Source: Dipteronia dyeriana
Taxonomy: Eukaryota > Streptophyta > Magnoliopsida > Sapindales > Sapindaceae
DNA length: 64,000 nucleotides
Reading direction: 5' to 3'
NCBI GenBank assembly: GCA_032871835.1
Contig: CM065295.1
Span: forward strand, 81,895,819-81,959,818
Part shown: positions 18,601 to 30,748 of the stretch, piece after piece
How positions within the stretch are numbered: position 1 is the first letter of the stretch
How the letters are laid out: each line of letters starts with the position of its first letter
The notes under the pieces: model-generated
The model's input: the letters and a program-made list of their open reading frames with translations, nothing else
Told to the model about the DNA's origin: nothing
Database searches by the model: none
Translations under genes and position numbers: made by a program

Positions 18601-19079
18601 CATTGAATTGGAGCCCAATTACTACGTCCATCGATTTTTAAAACAGTTGCTATTGGGCTTTTCGTCTGTATTCGTTGACTTATTATTGTTATTATTATTA
18701 TTATTATTGCTAATTTGCTATTGGGGTACCATGCGAACGAACAGCGGAGAGCGGTGCGATTGGATGGACCTGAATGGAGGAAGGACTCTATTCTCGTGGA
18801 CCGAACAGTGTCTTCTGGACCTCCATAAGCATGTGAAACTCTGGTAAACCCTCGGTATGTGTCTTCTGCTCTCGTCCTGTAACTCCAGTCCCGGTACCCT
18901 ACGTCTGAGGTCCGGTTGGAGGGTTTGTCCCCTCATCATGACTACAACGTCTGTCTCTGTGTCTAGGTCTGGAGTCTCAGTCATGGGACGGTGGATCATC
19001 ACACATAAGTTTTTCTCTTTCTCGGGTTGGTGAGCTCCAATAAACTGAAATATTCAGTTCATCGAATTGGAGCCCAATT
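18599..19079. repeat. 22 bp direct repeat flanking a 440 bp copy-specific insertion
   Basis: TTCATTGAATTGGAGCCCAA at 18599 and TTCATCGAATTGGAGCCCAA at 19058 match over 22 bp with one difference. Copies B (near 27133) and C (near 39027) have this landmark once. The intervening DNA (about 18650-19040) is more GC-rich than its surroundings and contains GGTACC twice; I do not recognise it. Confidence 0.55.
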
Positions 19080-20589
19080 CGTTTGATCTTTAAATTGTGC
19101 TAAAAAACTGTATATATACATCTTTTGTATGTACACACTATTGTAAAATTTGAAAATATGAAATTTTGTAAACACGCCACTCACATTACCGAATATACCC
19201 TTCCTTTAAAAAGTATTAAAAATAAAACAAGTATAAAATAAATAAATAAATTTTATATATTGATATTTCCTAGATCCTTTATGTGGACCAATTTCAGACC
19301 CTCTTTGGATCAAGGTTTCATGCCCTCTCTCTCTCTCTCTCTCCCCATCTGGTTATCATCATCTCTTTTATGTTGTTCCTTTAAAAGATTTATGGTCATT
19401 AATTGTGCTTTTATTATACATCAATCACCAAACACGCTTTATTCCAGTAATTTCGAGATGAAATAGGAGAGAAAAAAGTGTGTCCAATTTTTGGCACCGA
19501 AACCAATAGTACTTTTTGAATTGGGGAAGAGTCACACTCCTCCCAATTCCTCCTTCATTTCTTTTAGAAGATTACTGACATTTATGACTTGAATTTAATT
19601 TTTTTTAGTCAAAATTTGGAAAATGTATGATAGTTTTATTTTTTTAATACTTCTAGAATTTTTATTATTATTAAAATTTTGAGTTAAATTATTAATAATT
19701 TATTTTAAATGTAATACTGTAATTTTAAAATTAAATAAATTTTAAGGTGTACATACAGTTTTAAAGAATACAAATATCGTCACTCTTTTAATCTTTTTAA
19801 TTTTTTTTTTGTTATTTGGATAATTGTTTGGATTTGTTGAGTTAAAAATGATAGGTCCCTAAATAATTTTCCTAAGTGTAGGATTACACTAAGTTTATAT
19901 TTAGATAATAGCGGGATTTATTCTTCATATGTTTCCTATTTTAAGATAAAGGTTTGATGATATCATGATACTTCATCTTAGAGCTCGAATTTTAAGTTTT
20001 TTTTTTTTTAATAACTACATTTTATATTGTTTATAAAATTAAAAATAAATAAGGATATTTTTTTATATATTCAAGTCCACACAAGGAAGAAGCTAGGAAT
20101 TTGGTTTTTTGGAGGGAAACAAAAATTAATATTCAATGTCATGCAAGATAAATATATTAATATTTATGAAAATAAATTGTTAAAAAACAAAAACAAAATG
20201 GGAAACCCATAAACTAAAGGCAATGTCAACAAAAAAAAATATATTAATTTTGAGAATTAAAATGTAATCTGTTGCTCTTTTGGGACGGGGGAGAGTTTGA
20301 ACCTATAACCTCATGGTGTAAGAACATAACCCATATGTATTTTTTTTATTGGAAATTTACATCATGAAAAGAAAAAGGGATTGATTTTGTATCCTATTTT
20401 CATGGACAATAAAATAGAAAAGATGTTTATTAATTTATTTATATTAGTGAGATAATAGGGTGGAACAAGCTAATATTATTAGAATAACAAAAATTTTGTA
20501 TAAATGAAATTTGGTACATTTTCATTGGTCTCCCATGAGTCCACACAAAAGAGAAGAACAATGCATGAATTATGCGGCGGTAAAAATAA
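19080..20589. other. Spacer A between OXA1-A and the nsLTP remnant
   Basis: The piece near 20025-20070 (TTTATAAAATTAAAAATAAA, GGATATTTTTTTAT) matches the spacers at 41955 and 50145. Near 20535-20580, CACAAAAGAGAAGAACAATGCAT matches a diverged nsLTP-upstream block at 42010 and 50205. AGTCCACACAA occurs at both 20075 and 20536, flanking about 450 bp absent from the other spacers, so an insertion is likely. A (CT)n run lies at 19325-19345. No gene seen. Confidence 0.5.
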
Positions 20590-21790
20590 GGGCTCAAAAA
20601 ATAAATAGCAATTTTTGGAGATGACGTTTCAACACTGTCACTACTTTAATAACTTATGTTTAAAAGACATCAATTATGGTGAACGGACAGAAATACCCCC
20701 AATAGTTGTTTCATCAGAATCTTTCATTCATTTTTTTTTACAGTGAGAGTTATGAAATAGAGAGAGAAAGTTTCGTAGAAACTTAGGCGCTATGCAGACG
20801 CATTTAGGGGTCGAATGCGCATAATTCCTCTATCCAATGAAAAATATGATTGATTCTTTGGAAAAAAATCCCTCGATTCTTTTTAATATATGCTCGAATT
20901 CACTACAAATATACTCAATTTAACTAAACCTAATTTTCTAAAAAAAAATCTCGATCCTTTGAAAAAAAATTCTAAATCCTTTGAAAAAATTATCGATCAT
21001 TTGAAAAAAATCTCGATCATTTTAAAAAAATTCTAGATCATTTGAAAAAAATTCTCGATCCGTTGAAAAAAATTCTCGATCCGTTGAAAAAAATTCTCGA
21101 TCATTTGAAAAACCTTATCGATCATTTGACAAAAATTCTTGATCCTTTAAAAAATATTTTCGATCCTTTAAAAAATATTCTCAATTCGATCTTTTGAAAA
21201 AAATCTCGATCCTTGAAAAACAATTCTCAATCCATAGAAAATTTATTGATTCTTTGACAAATGCTCGATTCTTTCAATTCTTTCAAAAATATGCTCGATT
21301 CTTTCAATTCTTTCAAAAATATGCTTGATTCTTTAAAAAATAAGCTCGATTATAATAAAAAAAATGCTCGATTTGGCTACAAATATACTCGATTTAATTA
21401 AATATTATTTTCAAAAATAAAATGATCGATCATTTGAAAAATAAAATGTTCATACATATTCATACATATTCATACAAATACTGGACAACAAATTATAACG
21501 AATGAATACATTATTAAATTATACAGAAATATATAAAAACATATAAACGAAGATCGCAAATTTAGGTTATCTTATTCTACAGAATCTGGAGAGAGATAAG
21601 TTTTCTGGAGAGAGAGAGATGAGTTATCGTTTTCAAAGTGTAGATGGAAATACAATGGGATAAAAAAATAGATTATTTAAGGGTAATTTAGATAGTTCAC
21701 TATAATGGGTGCATTTTACAATTAATTTATTAAAACGGTGATATCATTGCAACACACATAAAAAATTGTGATATATCTCATTATTTTCAC
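20590..21790. mobile_element. TIR element E1 with an array of TCGATC repeats
   Basis: The left end (AAAAATAAATAGCAATTTTT, ACACTGTCACT, TTAATAACTTATGTTTAAAA, TATGGTGAACGG) and right end are imperfect inverted repeats about 110 bp long. Inside are CAGACGCATTTAGGGGTCGA (20794) and, from about 20870 to 21370, some 20 copies of a ~22 bp unit such as ATTCTCGATCCTTTGAAAAA. It has no coding capacity. It interrupts spacer A just before the nsLTP promoter remnant; the uninterrupted arrangement is at 50240-50290. Confidence 0.6.
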
Positions 21791-21799
21791 GTAAGAATA

Positions 21800-22355
21800 A
21801 TGTCACCAACTAGGTTACTATAAAGTAATTGCTTATTTTATAATCAACAATGATAAATTATAACCGATACGGTATACAATTCATAGGTAAAATTGATACA
21901 AGTTTGTAGGAACAACAAATGAAATAATTCAAACTGTAATTAGCAGTATCTCATCTTAAATTTCCATCATCATTGACTTTTTGTTTTCAAATTTTATGAT
22001 ATACCATCTATGATGGATTATTAGAATCTGAGACATTGAACCAAGTCACATTGGGTGATAGTTGTGCTTTGTAATTTTACTGGCACAATATACACCTTAA
22101 AGAAACTTAGATTCGATGATGATGGTGGTGGTGTTCTTAAAAATCTCAAGAATCACCCTTACTAACGGAACATGAAACACAACCCTACATAAAATTCAAC
22201 CAACATCAACAAACAACCAAGCTATAAATATCACATATCATAAACCAACATCACCCAGAAATCAATTACTTATAATTTTCTCATGAAAAATTAAAATAAA
22301 ACCACAGCAATCAATTTGCAGAGGTTGCTCGTCCAGTTCTTGTTTTGAGGACAGG
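21800..22355 (+). pseudogene. nsLTP promoter and first codons, truncated by fusion to OXA1-B
   Basis: Colinear with the promoter and start of the intact nsLTP at 50270-50915. Shared landmarks include TTTTACTGGCACAATAT, AATCACCCTTACTA, GCTATAAATATCAC (TATA box at 22222), ACCAACATCACCCA, AATCAATTTGC and GCTCGTC...TTCTTGTTTTG. The similarity stops at about 22352, inside the signal-peptide codons, where OXA1-B exon 9 sequence begins on the other strand. The start codon region is also changed: AGAGGTTGCTCG where the intact gene has AGATGGCTCG. Confidence 0.8.
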
Positions 22356-23122
22356 TATTTCAGGAACAACTTTAAGCGCTGAAAAGTTTAACAGAGGATT
22401 AAATATGTCAGGGATGAAATTAAATTTTCGACAAAATCAAATAGTACTAATCACAACTTTGACCGTATAAACAGATAAAGGAAAGGGTACACAAAAAAAG
22501 AAATATTATAGATTTGTTTTTAATTAAGTACAAAAGTTTAACGATTCATATTTAATAATTATATTTTTATGAATTTACATTTATGCTCTCATTAAAATAC
22601 CATTTTTTTCATTTCCTCCCACTCTTTTGCAACTCAAACAAAGAAAGAAACTAGAGAGAGAGAGAGAGTGGGGGGGGGGGGGTTTAGTGAGAGAAATATA
22701 TTATTTTCTCTCCATTTGATGAAAAATAGATGTATAATATAATTATTATATATTTTGAATGTTAACATAAACTGAAATATCTTAATTGTCTAGGGTGTTT
22801 GAACCATTTGTTGAAAAGGTTAAAGCCTTCCTTTAAGGTTTTAATTTAAATTAAAAAAAAAAAACATATTTGGGGAATATTGATTGTTGAACTAGTGATC
22901 TCCCATATGCTTGGAAATGAGATCCCTACGACCCTACCTCGTTCACTTTGTTAATGTATCATAAAACTTTATTAAAGCCATCTAGTTTCACGTTTTTTTT
23001 AACACGAATTCACATTATTGAAACGTGCAATTAGTTGAGAATTCATTTTCAAATTTTTTTTGAAGAGATTTTCATCGAAAACTGAAATAAATGATGAAAT
23101 AACCTACAACCCTTGCTCAAGT

Positions 23123-23713
23123 CAGGGGCGGCTCAACGGTTTATGAGGCGTCAAGGATGGGAGAAAAACAGGTCTCAATAATAATAATAACAATAAATTA
23201 ATAAAAATTAACTTTTCATGTTTTGTGAGATAAAAAAATTTATTCAAACTTTTGTATTTAAGATTTTTTTAAATTTCTTCTTCAATAGATAAAAAAGCTA
23301 ATTCATTTAATTTTTCTGGTAAAAAATTAAATGCGAAAGAGTTGAAGGGTTTTTTTTTATTAATAAAAATAGTTTTTTTTTAAGGGATAATCAAAATGCT
23401 TGAAAGGTGGAGATTATAGATACTCTCGTACAATGATAAATGATAATCATGATGGGTTATCTTTTTAATAAATAATTATTAATATTATTAATATTATCTT
23501 TCTTTATAGGCTTAAAAAAGTTCTTATTTTCTAGATAGTAATAATAATAATAAAAACAAGATGACCTACAATATCTTACAATATCTTTTAAACGGTAATT
23601 TGTTTTCTTCTTAATAATATTATAAAAATTTATCACTATTGAGGTCATAATTTTTACCTTTTTTTAAGGCTCTAAACACAAGCTTTGATTGCTTTGCCTT
23701 TAAGCCGTCCCTG
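23123..23713. mobile_element. Non-autonomous hAT element in OXA1-B intron 8
   Basis: The termini are inverted repeats CAGGGGCGGCTCAA (left) and CAGGGACGGCTTAA (complement of right). They are flanked by an exact 8 bp target duplication GCTCAAGT at 23115-23122 and 23714-23721. The length is 591 bp with no transposase. TIR and 8 bp duplication fit hAT. Confidence 0.88.
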
Positions 23714-24242
23714 GCTCAAGTTTGTTACTTATGTGATTTTTATTCAATTTCATGTTCGATTTGTTATCTAGTTGAAGAAGATGAGGAAAGAAAAAAACAA
23801 TAGGGAGAATAGATGAGGAAGAAGATGTTACAGAGTTTTTTTTTTTTTTTGTAATTTGCAGTTGTAAATCGAAAATAAATTTTATAATATGTTATTAACG
23901 GTTAGAACTTTAAATATGGTTAACAATAAATTTCATATAATATATCTAATCATTTTTGACAATTCTCAGGGAAGGAAAACCCAAAAAGAGAAACAAGAAA
24001 TGCTCACCTAGTACATATGCGAGTGAGAACAGGTGTGATGTAATCAAATAACAACATATAGCCTGCAGCATTGAATACAAACATTGATGAGCATTCAACT
24101 GAAATTGAAGAAATTATGTAAACAAACAAACAAAAAATAGAGATAAATCTGTGCAATTTCATTTTATTTTTATTTTTTATTTTTATATTGTTGCTGTTCA
24201 GATAAACCTTCATTTTTCCTTGTTCAACAAGGAAAAAGGATA

Positions 24243-24308
24243 CCACCGTGGCACTATCCGTTAATTAGTCCGGTAATATCCTAGGTTCAAATCACGGTAT
24301 AGCAAAAG
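24243..24308 (+). mobile_element. tRNA-derived SINE fragment in OXA1-B intron 7
   Basis: It contains a B-box-like CTAGGTTCAAATCA and is flanked by GAAAAAGGATA and GAAAGAGGATA. OXA1-A has the single, uninterrupted GAAAGAGGATA site near 14574. The insertion sits at the same intron position as the longer one in OXA1-C. Another B-box-like piece (CTAAGGTTCGAGTCGC) lies at 24728-24745 next to the exon 6 donor. Confidence 0.5.
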
Positions 24309-26632
24309 GAAAGAGGATATCAAATCAATTGCAAACCAAAATAAATAAAAAATCAAGGCATTATAGAAGAGCCAAAATGGATGATTAAATAACCAATGAT
24401 AATTTTTCTCTCTGAGTTCTTTTTCCTTCACAAAACAATGAAAATGGCAGGATTACCTTTGGAGAATACATTGTTAATGGCACTGAGAGAACAGCAAGAC
24501 CTCTGATAATGTTTTTCAAGGTGCCAGCGGGATGATATCCTTTCGAAAATTCTTGTATGGTAACCTGAGATATTTCCACACAAGTAATTAATTGAAAATA
24601 CACTCGAAAACATGAAATTAACAAAAATGAGAAGCAACATGATACAATGAAGAATATCATAACATAATTATTCATTAATTAAGTTTGACATCACCGCCGT
24701 TCAGCGTTCATTCAGCCTTGACAATGTCTAAGGTTCGAGTCGCTTACCTCTGCTGATATCAAGAGAGACAGCCCGGTCAAAATTGGCATGATGTAAAAAC
24801 TATCAGGAGTTGTGAGATCTGTGAACCAAAATGCTCCGCCACTTTTGAAGGATGGCACTTTATATGCCATGTTTGAAACCTGCTTGTTTGTGGAAGTCAC
24901 CAGAAAAATATCAAACTGTCAAGAGGAACCAATTGTTGAATAAAATAATTAACCAATTTGCAGAATGTTATTAGAAAACAAAAAATCTTACTGCTAGTGA
25001 GAAATACAGCCTCGTCAATAAAAATCCCCGTCAGCAGAATAAATGCTCCGTATTTACCCGTGCACTTTCTACAGTAATCCAAATTATATTTAAGAAATGA
25101 AAATGTCCGAAAAGTACCGTAGTAATTAGACAGGAGTTCTTTTTATTTTGAACCACTACAATATTTCGGAATTGGTTAGGGGCAGGCTCGAACCAACCTC
25201 GTCTTGTCCAGCCAAACAGAAGAATTGCCATAGAAAATCATTAAAAGGCTCGCGTACATATACAAATCTAATACGTTTGAACGGAAAATTGATCGTGTTT
25301 GTTTTCTCTGATCTTGATGTAAATTTGTATAATCAAAGAATAATTACAGCTAGTACTCACAATCAGCATATGAATTTTGTGGTATGGATAAGTAATTAAG
25401 CTGTTAAGGAAACCAAGAATTTAATATCGGTTCCCTTACAAGTTACAAGAGCAGGAAAAGTTTCTTACTCCTTATAAGCCTTCTGCATCTGTTTTTGGCA
25501 GTCCGACACAGCCTCAGGGTCCGTAGCCTGACAAATAAAATAACTAACTAAGCAATTTAAGGGAACTTGTGTTTAATCATGATAGCTTTCATGGGATTCA
25601 TAAATTGTGTATGTGTATGGGCAGTGGGGACAAAGAATTCTCGAGGAACTCCCATTATCAAGATGAGGGGAAAAAGATGTACGGGAAAACAAATTACTCA
25701 AAGAATTATAAGAAATAATATAGCGTTCAAGGAAGATCACCAATTATTGATCTAAAAAAGAAATTAAATACTAACTTAACAAACAGGCATCATACCTTAT
25801 CTTCCTCCAATTGTTGCTCCATTTGTTTCATCTTTATCTGCAGAACACACATGATGAATAACTAAGCATTGGTGGCACCTTAATAGTAATGAAATGATCA
25901 TAAATATGAAAATCCAGTTTCGAATTCAATACAAAAGACAAACAATTTTTTTTTATATATTTTTGAACTATTACAATATTTTGGGATTGGGTCCGGGGAG
26001 GGCTTACATAAAACGGGATTCTAGATGCATAGGTTAGTAATATGTGTGTGTATATAAATCACACTCATGATGAATAACAAGCCTAGAAAAGAAGGGTAAG
26101 AGAACGAATATAGCAACATACAAGCACTATTAGTTGATTTAGTTGATTTATCAAGAAAGGATATGATGCACATCGACATAAAAGAGTTGCCACAACTATG
26201 GATGCACACCTGAAAGCAACAAAACAAAACAAAAGATTAGAAAATATCGTATTCTAATATACACAAGTACGGGTAGTATATGAAATTCGATTATAGAAAA
26301 CCCTACAAAATGAACAGTGTGATAAGACATTCGCTTAACAAAATCATCATTGGGATAATTGGGATCACTGTTGGTTATAAATATGTTATGAAATATGCAA
26401 CTCAAAGCAATAATCAGAACCCCGCGTTGGGGCACAACGATATTGATTCAGATTTCATAATGGTTTCCTTACCAATTAAGGCCAGTAAAGTTGTGCACCG
26501 AATCAATGAAATGCTGCAGAGCTGCAACAGGAAAGAAAGAATCAGCAGCAGCAATGGCAACTTCATTCACTTGTGTCGTGATGGTTGCGTCTGAGACAAC
26601 ATCTGCCACATTGCTCACCAATTCAATCTTGT

Positions 26633-26658
26633 TATCCTCCTCCTCCTCCTCCTCCTCC
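26633..26658 (-). repeat. GGA microsatellite in OXA1-B exon 1
   Basis: Eight consecutive GGA units on the minus strand; OXA1-C has GGAGGAGGG at this place. The following TAA is in frame with the upstream exon, while the frame encoding DNKIELVSNVAD is offset. This is the first inactivating lesion of OXA1-B. Confidence 0.85.
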
Positions 26659-26900
26659 TTCACCAACTGAAGTTGACACGTAACGAATAAAAGTAGAACC
26701 AAGTGAGAACTGCGAAACTCTTCCAAATGAAGACCTCTGTTGAATAAAGTTGTGGACTATGCGTCGAGACAGAGTACTGCCTCGATCGCCTCGATCGTCT
26801 CGATTGTGATGGTCACGGGGAATGTAGCTAAATGATGGATTATTATAAGCTCGAGCAATTAGAGTTGCCCTTGTAGAGAGGCTACGCCAATAAGCCATTG

Positions 26901-27140
26901 CTACAAAAATACAACACAAATTCCTCTCAACTAATTGTACAAGATATTGAACAGAAAAACAAAGAAAAGAGATTTTCTTTTTTTTTTACTTCTTCTAGAA
27001 AAGAGAGTGCGTGGTAGAACTTTAACGTTTCACAATCTCAGTAGTCTACCAACGATTTGAGCTACTGCACAGTTGACTGCGTCTTCTCTGGACTGGTGGG
27101 ATCTAACCAACAAACTGAAATATTATTCAGACCATTGAAT
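26901..27140 (-). promoter_or_regulatory. 5'-leader remnant of OXA1-B
   Basis: The acceptor TTTGTAG|CAATGG precedes the ATG, and GACTACTGAGATTGTGAAAC lies at 27025-27045. The leader intron appears shortened to about 125 bp compared with 462 bp in copy A, and the donor context has lost one G. Confidence 0.55.
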
Positions 27141-27223
27141 TGTAGCCCAAGTAAGTACTCATTTATTACGATCATGTTCTTAAGAAAATAAAGAGTTTAT
27201 TTTTAGTTTGAATTTGAATAAGG

Positions 27224-27403
27224 TGTTAGCCGATAAGATTCTTATTCTATTTAATCTCTACTTTTATTATTTAAATTTCATATATTTGTCCTATAAATAG
27301 GACTTGTTATCAATGAATTAAAGTACGAGTTATAATCTATCAAATATGTGTTAGTATTTCTAATATTTTGGGAGGTTCCGGTTTCCCTCGAAGCAATCCA
27401 GCA
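27224..27403 (+). mobile_element. Short LTR-like sequence (copia or TRIM type)
   Basis: Starts TGTTAGCCGATAAG, contains CCTATAAATAGGA, ends CCAGCA, and is followed by TTTTGGTTATCAAATCGTGC, which resembles a primer-binding site for initiator tRNA-Met. I found no second copy in the window, so it could be a solo or truncated element. Confidence 0.4.
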
Positions 27404-27981
27404 TTTTATTTTGGTTATCAAATCGTGCTTGTATCATCCTTCGTTTGATTTTTAAATCTGTTTAATTAAAAAATATCATGCTCCATATTTATACGAGAAA
27501 ATTGTAAGAAATAATTCAAAAAAATATCGGTTTATTGTTTTTAGTCATAAATTTATATTCTATTATATTTATCACTTTTAGCTTTGAACAGACAAGATTG
27601 TTCTCTATTTTATCTTTACTTCACTTACCTAAAAATTTAAAAATCAACTAACATGTAACTTGAAAAGCATTGATATGTAAATTGAAAGTCAATTGACATG
27701 TAATTTAAAATTTAACTGACATATAACCTGAAAAATCAACTCGCATGTAACTTGGAATCAAATGGCATGTAATTTAAGGGTGATTTAGTTCAAAAGTGGT
27801 CAAAAATAACAAAAACAATAAAATATACAATGGTGGCTAAAAACAATAAACCAATAAAAATTTTAGCTCTTTATGAATTCACCCATATTTATATATATCA
27901 TAACTTGCACAAACTTTCAAAATATAATAAGTAAAATTTCATACAGCAATAACATATTTAGCAACCATGCCATTTACCAAG
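27404..27981. other. AT-rich DNA with a short degenerate tandem repeat
   Basis: 27645-27780 carries four or five units built around TCAACTGACATGTAACTTGAA with a 30-37 bp spacing. No coding potential seen. Confidence 0.5.
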
Positions 27982-28170
27982 ATTATTATGGATTCAAATA
28001 ACCAGTCAAAAAATGGTCCCAATTTGTATCTAACCAACTAAATTGGGTCATGTGTACATATTTTTTTAAAAATATATATATAAATGATTGTGTACACATG
28101 ATCCAATTTATTTGGTTATACACAAATTGAGACATCACTTTTTTGTTAAGTAATTTGAATCCGATTATTA
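27982..28170. mobile_element. Hairpin MITE, about 190 bp
   Basis: Two ~77-85 bp inverted arms (27982-28059 and 28087-28170) share GGATTCAAAT, CAATTTGT and AATTGGGTCATGTGTACA or AATTGGATCATGTGTACA, around a short AT loop. The family is unassigned because I cannot fix a target duplication. Confidence 0.65.
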
Positions 28171-29540
28171 TTGTTTGTGTATCAAAATGATTGGAGGGTA
28201 CAATTTCTAAAAATCCAGGAATACATAGTTATTTCGAGAATCGATTAATGCTCGTTACAATGCATGAATGCTAATTGATATTAATTCTCATCTCTAGGTG
28301 TATATTGTCCCTTAGTCTTCCTTAACATCTAGAGTCATAATATTGTTTTTTTAATTATTAATTAGACCATTTAATTATGTGCACTTGATGTTGATGAATT
28401 CATTCAGAAATCTAGAGAAAATAACAGATACACTTGATGTGTTAATTCTTATGTGTCTTTCAAGCTGGAATGTGAAAAAACAGAAAAACATCTATTGACA
28501 TTCATGGAACAAACAATGAAGGTTGATTTTTTCCACTTTCCATAAGAAAAAACACTCTAACGTTAAGTGAACAAAACAATTTTTTTTAAAAAGGCCTTAC
28601 TTTGATTCAAACGGATGATCATATATAAACAATATATATAATTTGATATATATCAAATTATTTCTACATTGAAAGGGCTGTGATTAAAATGAATTTGTCT
28701 GAATCTTTGATTTTTTTTTTAAAAAACAAAGCAATCTTAAGTTATATTCCAAGATGTGACATTGTCAAGACTCAAGAATACAAATAATAATCTAATTAAT
28801 CGTCAATTTATAGTAATTAATCATTAAAAATGTTCAAATTGTTAGTTTACGAACACCCTTGCTAAATCAATTCGAAGTTCAGTACTCCTCATTTGCAGAT
28901 CCACTGCTCTAGTCGTAATGTTTTCCTTCAGACCTCTGGTTCCTCACTAGCTTGGTATCCATCTGCATTATAAAAAAAAAATCAAAAATTTCACACCATT
29001 ATAAAATCATTAACCAAAACTTAAAAACAAACATCTGAACCAACATCTAACAATAATATACATATTTTAAGAATAAATAAAAATTATTTAAAACAAAAAA
29101 CAAAATCAAAAGAATGTACCTTTCGATTTGTAGTAGAGGCAGCAAACAATATTATAAAATATGGTATTTATTCAAAAAAAAAAAACAATTATAAAGTGTA
29201 TGAATATATAAAAAGATAAAAAGAAAATGTTTATGGGTTTGATAGAGTTATAGGATCGACATCAACCGGTTGAATAGATTGTATATATAAATACGTTGAA
29301 AGGGAGGAATACAAAAAGGACTTTAAAAGGAAAATGGAAAATTTTAATATTTATTAATAATATCAATATTAATTGTTGGATATGAATGTTATTTTTTAAA
29401 ATTACCGCTATTACTTAACCCATCATATGACTGGCTTCTGTTATAAAGAATGATAAAAGGACCACACTACACAATGTGCGTCATTAGTTGGACCATTGGG
29501 CATGCATCGATTTTATTTCTTTAAATGCTACATAAGCTCC
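28171..29540. other. AT-rich intergenic DNA
   Basis: No gene or clear element recognised. Confidence 0.45.
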
Positions 29541-29544
29541 ACAA

Positions 29545-30330
29545 CATTATGCATCTTCGACGATCTCCCTCGGAGACCTCTTAAATAAGGGTGAATACTG
29601 TTATAATGGGCCAATAAGGGGTATGTGTTTTAAAAGTATCTTCAACAGTCCACTTGAAGATATCACTTAGCTTAATTAAAGAAGTAAGTGTATTTTTCCA
29701 GCTTTAACAACTCCCTAAATGACTCTCTTAATTGTGTTCAATAACAATTACTCCTTTAATTAAGAGGTGTTTTCAGATCCCTTAGAGTGGACTCCACTAA
29801 TTTAATATTATTTTACTTCATTGGAAAACTCTATATATTTGATTTATCTAATATATATTAAAGACAAACATCATCTAATATCTATTAAAGATAATATCTA
29901 ACATTTAAATAATAATAATAATAATAATATTATATGGGCCATTTAAGGGAGTATTGTTGGAGTACAGACTCCCTTAATGGTTTCTTACAATAACATACTC
30001 CCTTAGAGTTTTTAAGGGAAACTATTAGAGATGCTCTAACAATATAATACTCCCTTAATAATTTTTCATTATTACCTTAATTTTACTTTGTAATTATTAT
30101 TGTAAAACAATAGATAATAAAAGAATTGTTAGAATTGAAAAGTAAAATATATAGTCTTTAAATATATGAAGCCCACTTAAGGGGGTTGAAGACACCCCTT
30201 AAATAAGGGAGTGAGTTCTACCAAAATACATTTAAGGGGGTTTTTAAGGTATATGTTGGAGATGCAAAAAAGCAGCTCCCCCCTTAATTAAGTTAAGGGG
30301 GATCTTTAAGAGATCTGTTGGAGATGATCT
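29545..30330. mobile_element. Cluster of small MITE-like ends
   Basis: Repeated occurrences of GTTGGAGATG, TTAGAGATGCTCTAA, CTTAAATAAGGG and TTAAGGGGG in both orientations are typical of overlapping plant MITEs. Individual boundaries were not resolved. Confidence 0.4.
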
Positions 30331-30606
30331 AATATATTACAATTAATATGTTTTTAGAATTTATCATTAATTCAATAAAAAAAGGGATTACCATTAATTT
30401 GGTATTATGAATGATTGGTATTTTGAAAAATATTTATTTATTATCATTTATATTGATAATTAAAATTAAAAAACAATTGCTTTTGGAATAATAATATTGT
30501 ATTCAATGCATAATTTAAAAAAAAAGAACAAAAAGTTATATAATATTGTATTCAATGCATAATTTAAAAAAAAAGAACAAAAAAGTTATATAAGAAAAAA
30601 ACTGCA

Positions 30607-30748
<142 letters not shown>

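Larger units (their letters stand above)
22313..26898 (-). pseudogene. OXA1-B, inactivated tandem copy of OXA1
   Basis: Exons homologous to OXA1-A: 26898-26473, 26209-26122, 25837-25796, 25527-25469, 25068-24992, 24879-24748, 24564-24457, then exon 8 near 24060-24007 and a remnant exon 9 from about 22381 to a TGA near 22313. Lesions: a GGA repeat in exon 1 is out of phase, giving a stop at 26632-26634; exon 5 is 77 nt instead of 76, shifting the frame into exon 6; exon 5 has lost the conserved SPFTPLKG region; exon 9 lost the GFKKALG segment and its entire basic tail at the nsLTP junction. Conserved residues are altered (WW to WC, YW to YL). Intron 8 has grown from 140 bp to 1.6 kb, partly by a hAT element. 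Confidence 0.88.
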
